A stretch of 6,220 nt of DNA, from assembly GCA_018224505.1 (NCBI GenBank), contig JAGTVD010000492.1, forward strand, positions 1-6,220, read 5' to 3'. This DNA is from Desulfatitalea sp. (GTDB lineage Bacteria; Desulfobacterota; Desulfobacteria; Desulfobacterales; Desulfosarcinaceae). Positions within the stretch are counted from its first letter, which is position 1; the number at the start of each line of letters is the position of its first letter. The notes under the pieces were generated by a model. It ran no database searches, had not been told where the DNA came from, and saw only the letters and a list, made by a program, of their open reading frames with translations. Both the position numbers and the translations under genes were made by a program. Of this stretch, positions 6,108-6,220 are shown piece by piece.

Positions 6108-6220
6108 TACAAAATCACCATCCCGTCCCCATAACTATAAAATCGATACTGTTCCCTAACCGCCTCCGCATATGCCCGGAGGATATTTTCGCGTCCGGCG
6201 AAGGCCGACACGAGCATCAG
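6107..6220 (-). CDS. queA: S-adenosylmethionine:tRNA ribosyltransferase-isomerase, C-terminal 37 residues
   Basis: QueA transfers and isomerises the ribosyl part of S-adenosylmethionine onto preQ1 in tRNA, giving epoxyqueuosine, and acts right after Tgt. Only the last 37 codons and the TAA stop (6109-6107) are in the window; the 5' part lies beyond base 6220. The stretch LMLVSAFAGRENIL followed by YRFYSYGDGMVIL matches the highly conserved QueA C-terminus, whose usual ending is of the form FYSYGDAMLI. The queA-tgt order is a common arrangement in bacteria and supports the call. This gene is shorter in view than most gene finders report, but the motif is distinctive. Confidence 0.93.
   Translation of the reverse strand: MMLVSAFAGRENILRAYAEAVREQYRFYSYGDGMVIL

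Overview
All seven recognisable genes in this window lie on the minus strand, so transcription runs from high to low coordinates. The DNA is GC-rich, with AT-rich intergenic gaps. The gene set is queuosine synthesis, a stand-alone NifU-type Fe-S protein, and the methylmalonyl-CoA mutase and epimerase pair. Together with the protein sequences this suggests a Desulfobacterota (deltaproteobacterial, sulfate-reducer-like) chromosome. The lineage is inferred from gene content and general protein resemblance, not from a marker gene.

Layout in the direction of transcription. The window opens with the last 37 residues of queA (6220-6107), followed by tgt (6054-4948). These are the two consecutive tRNA-queuosine enzymes, and the gap between them holds an 18-codon ORF whose start overlaps the queA stop and whose stop overlaps the tgt start. 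Next, 50 bp after tgt, comes a 73-residue NifU C-terminal-domain protein (4897-4676). A promoter-like site with an embedded dyad then precedes a class I/II PLP aminotransferase (4595-3414). Between the aminotransferase and the methylmalonyl-CoA epimerase gene (3232-2825) lies a 181 bp gap filled mostly by a 16-copy, 8-bp tandem repeat. A 162 bp AT-rich gap follows, with a good sigma70-type promoter and a dyad just past its predicted start site. It reads into a TetR-family regulator (2662-1931) and, 35 bp later, the methylmalonyl-CoA mutase gene (from 1895), which runs off the low-coordinate end of the window after 631 codons.

How the genes work together. Epimerase and mutase interconvert (S)- and (R)-methylmalonyl-CoA and (R)-methylmalonyl-CoA and succinyl-CoA. 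This is the central segment of propionate, odd-chain and branched-chain amino-acid carbon flow. The TetR protein is encoded immediately before the mutase behind one promoter, so it probably autoregulates itself and the mutase. The aminotransferase may feed amino-acid carbon into this metabolism, but its substrate cannot be read from the sequence. queA-tgt and the NifU-like gene are housekeeping neighbours.

The coding content is mostly conventional, and I found no convincing new multi-gene system. The most unusual parts are non-coding: the octamer repeat just before the epimerase ribosome-binding site, the promoter/operator arrangement of tetR-mutase, and the tiny ORF bridging queA and tgt.
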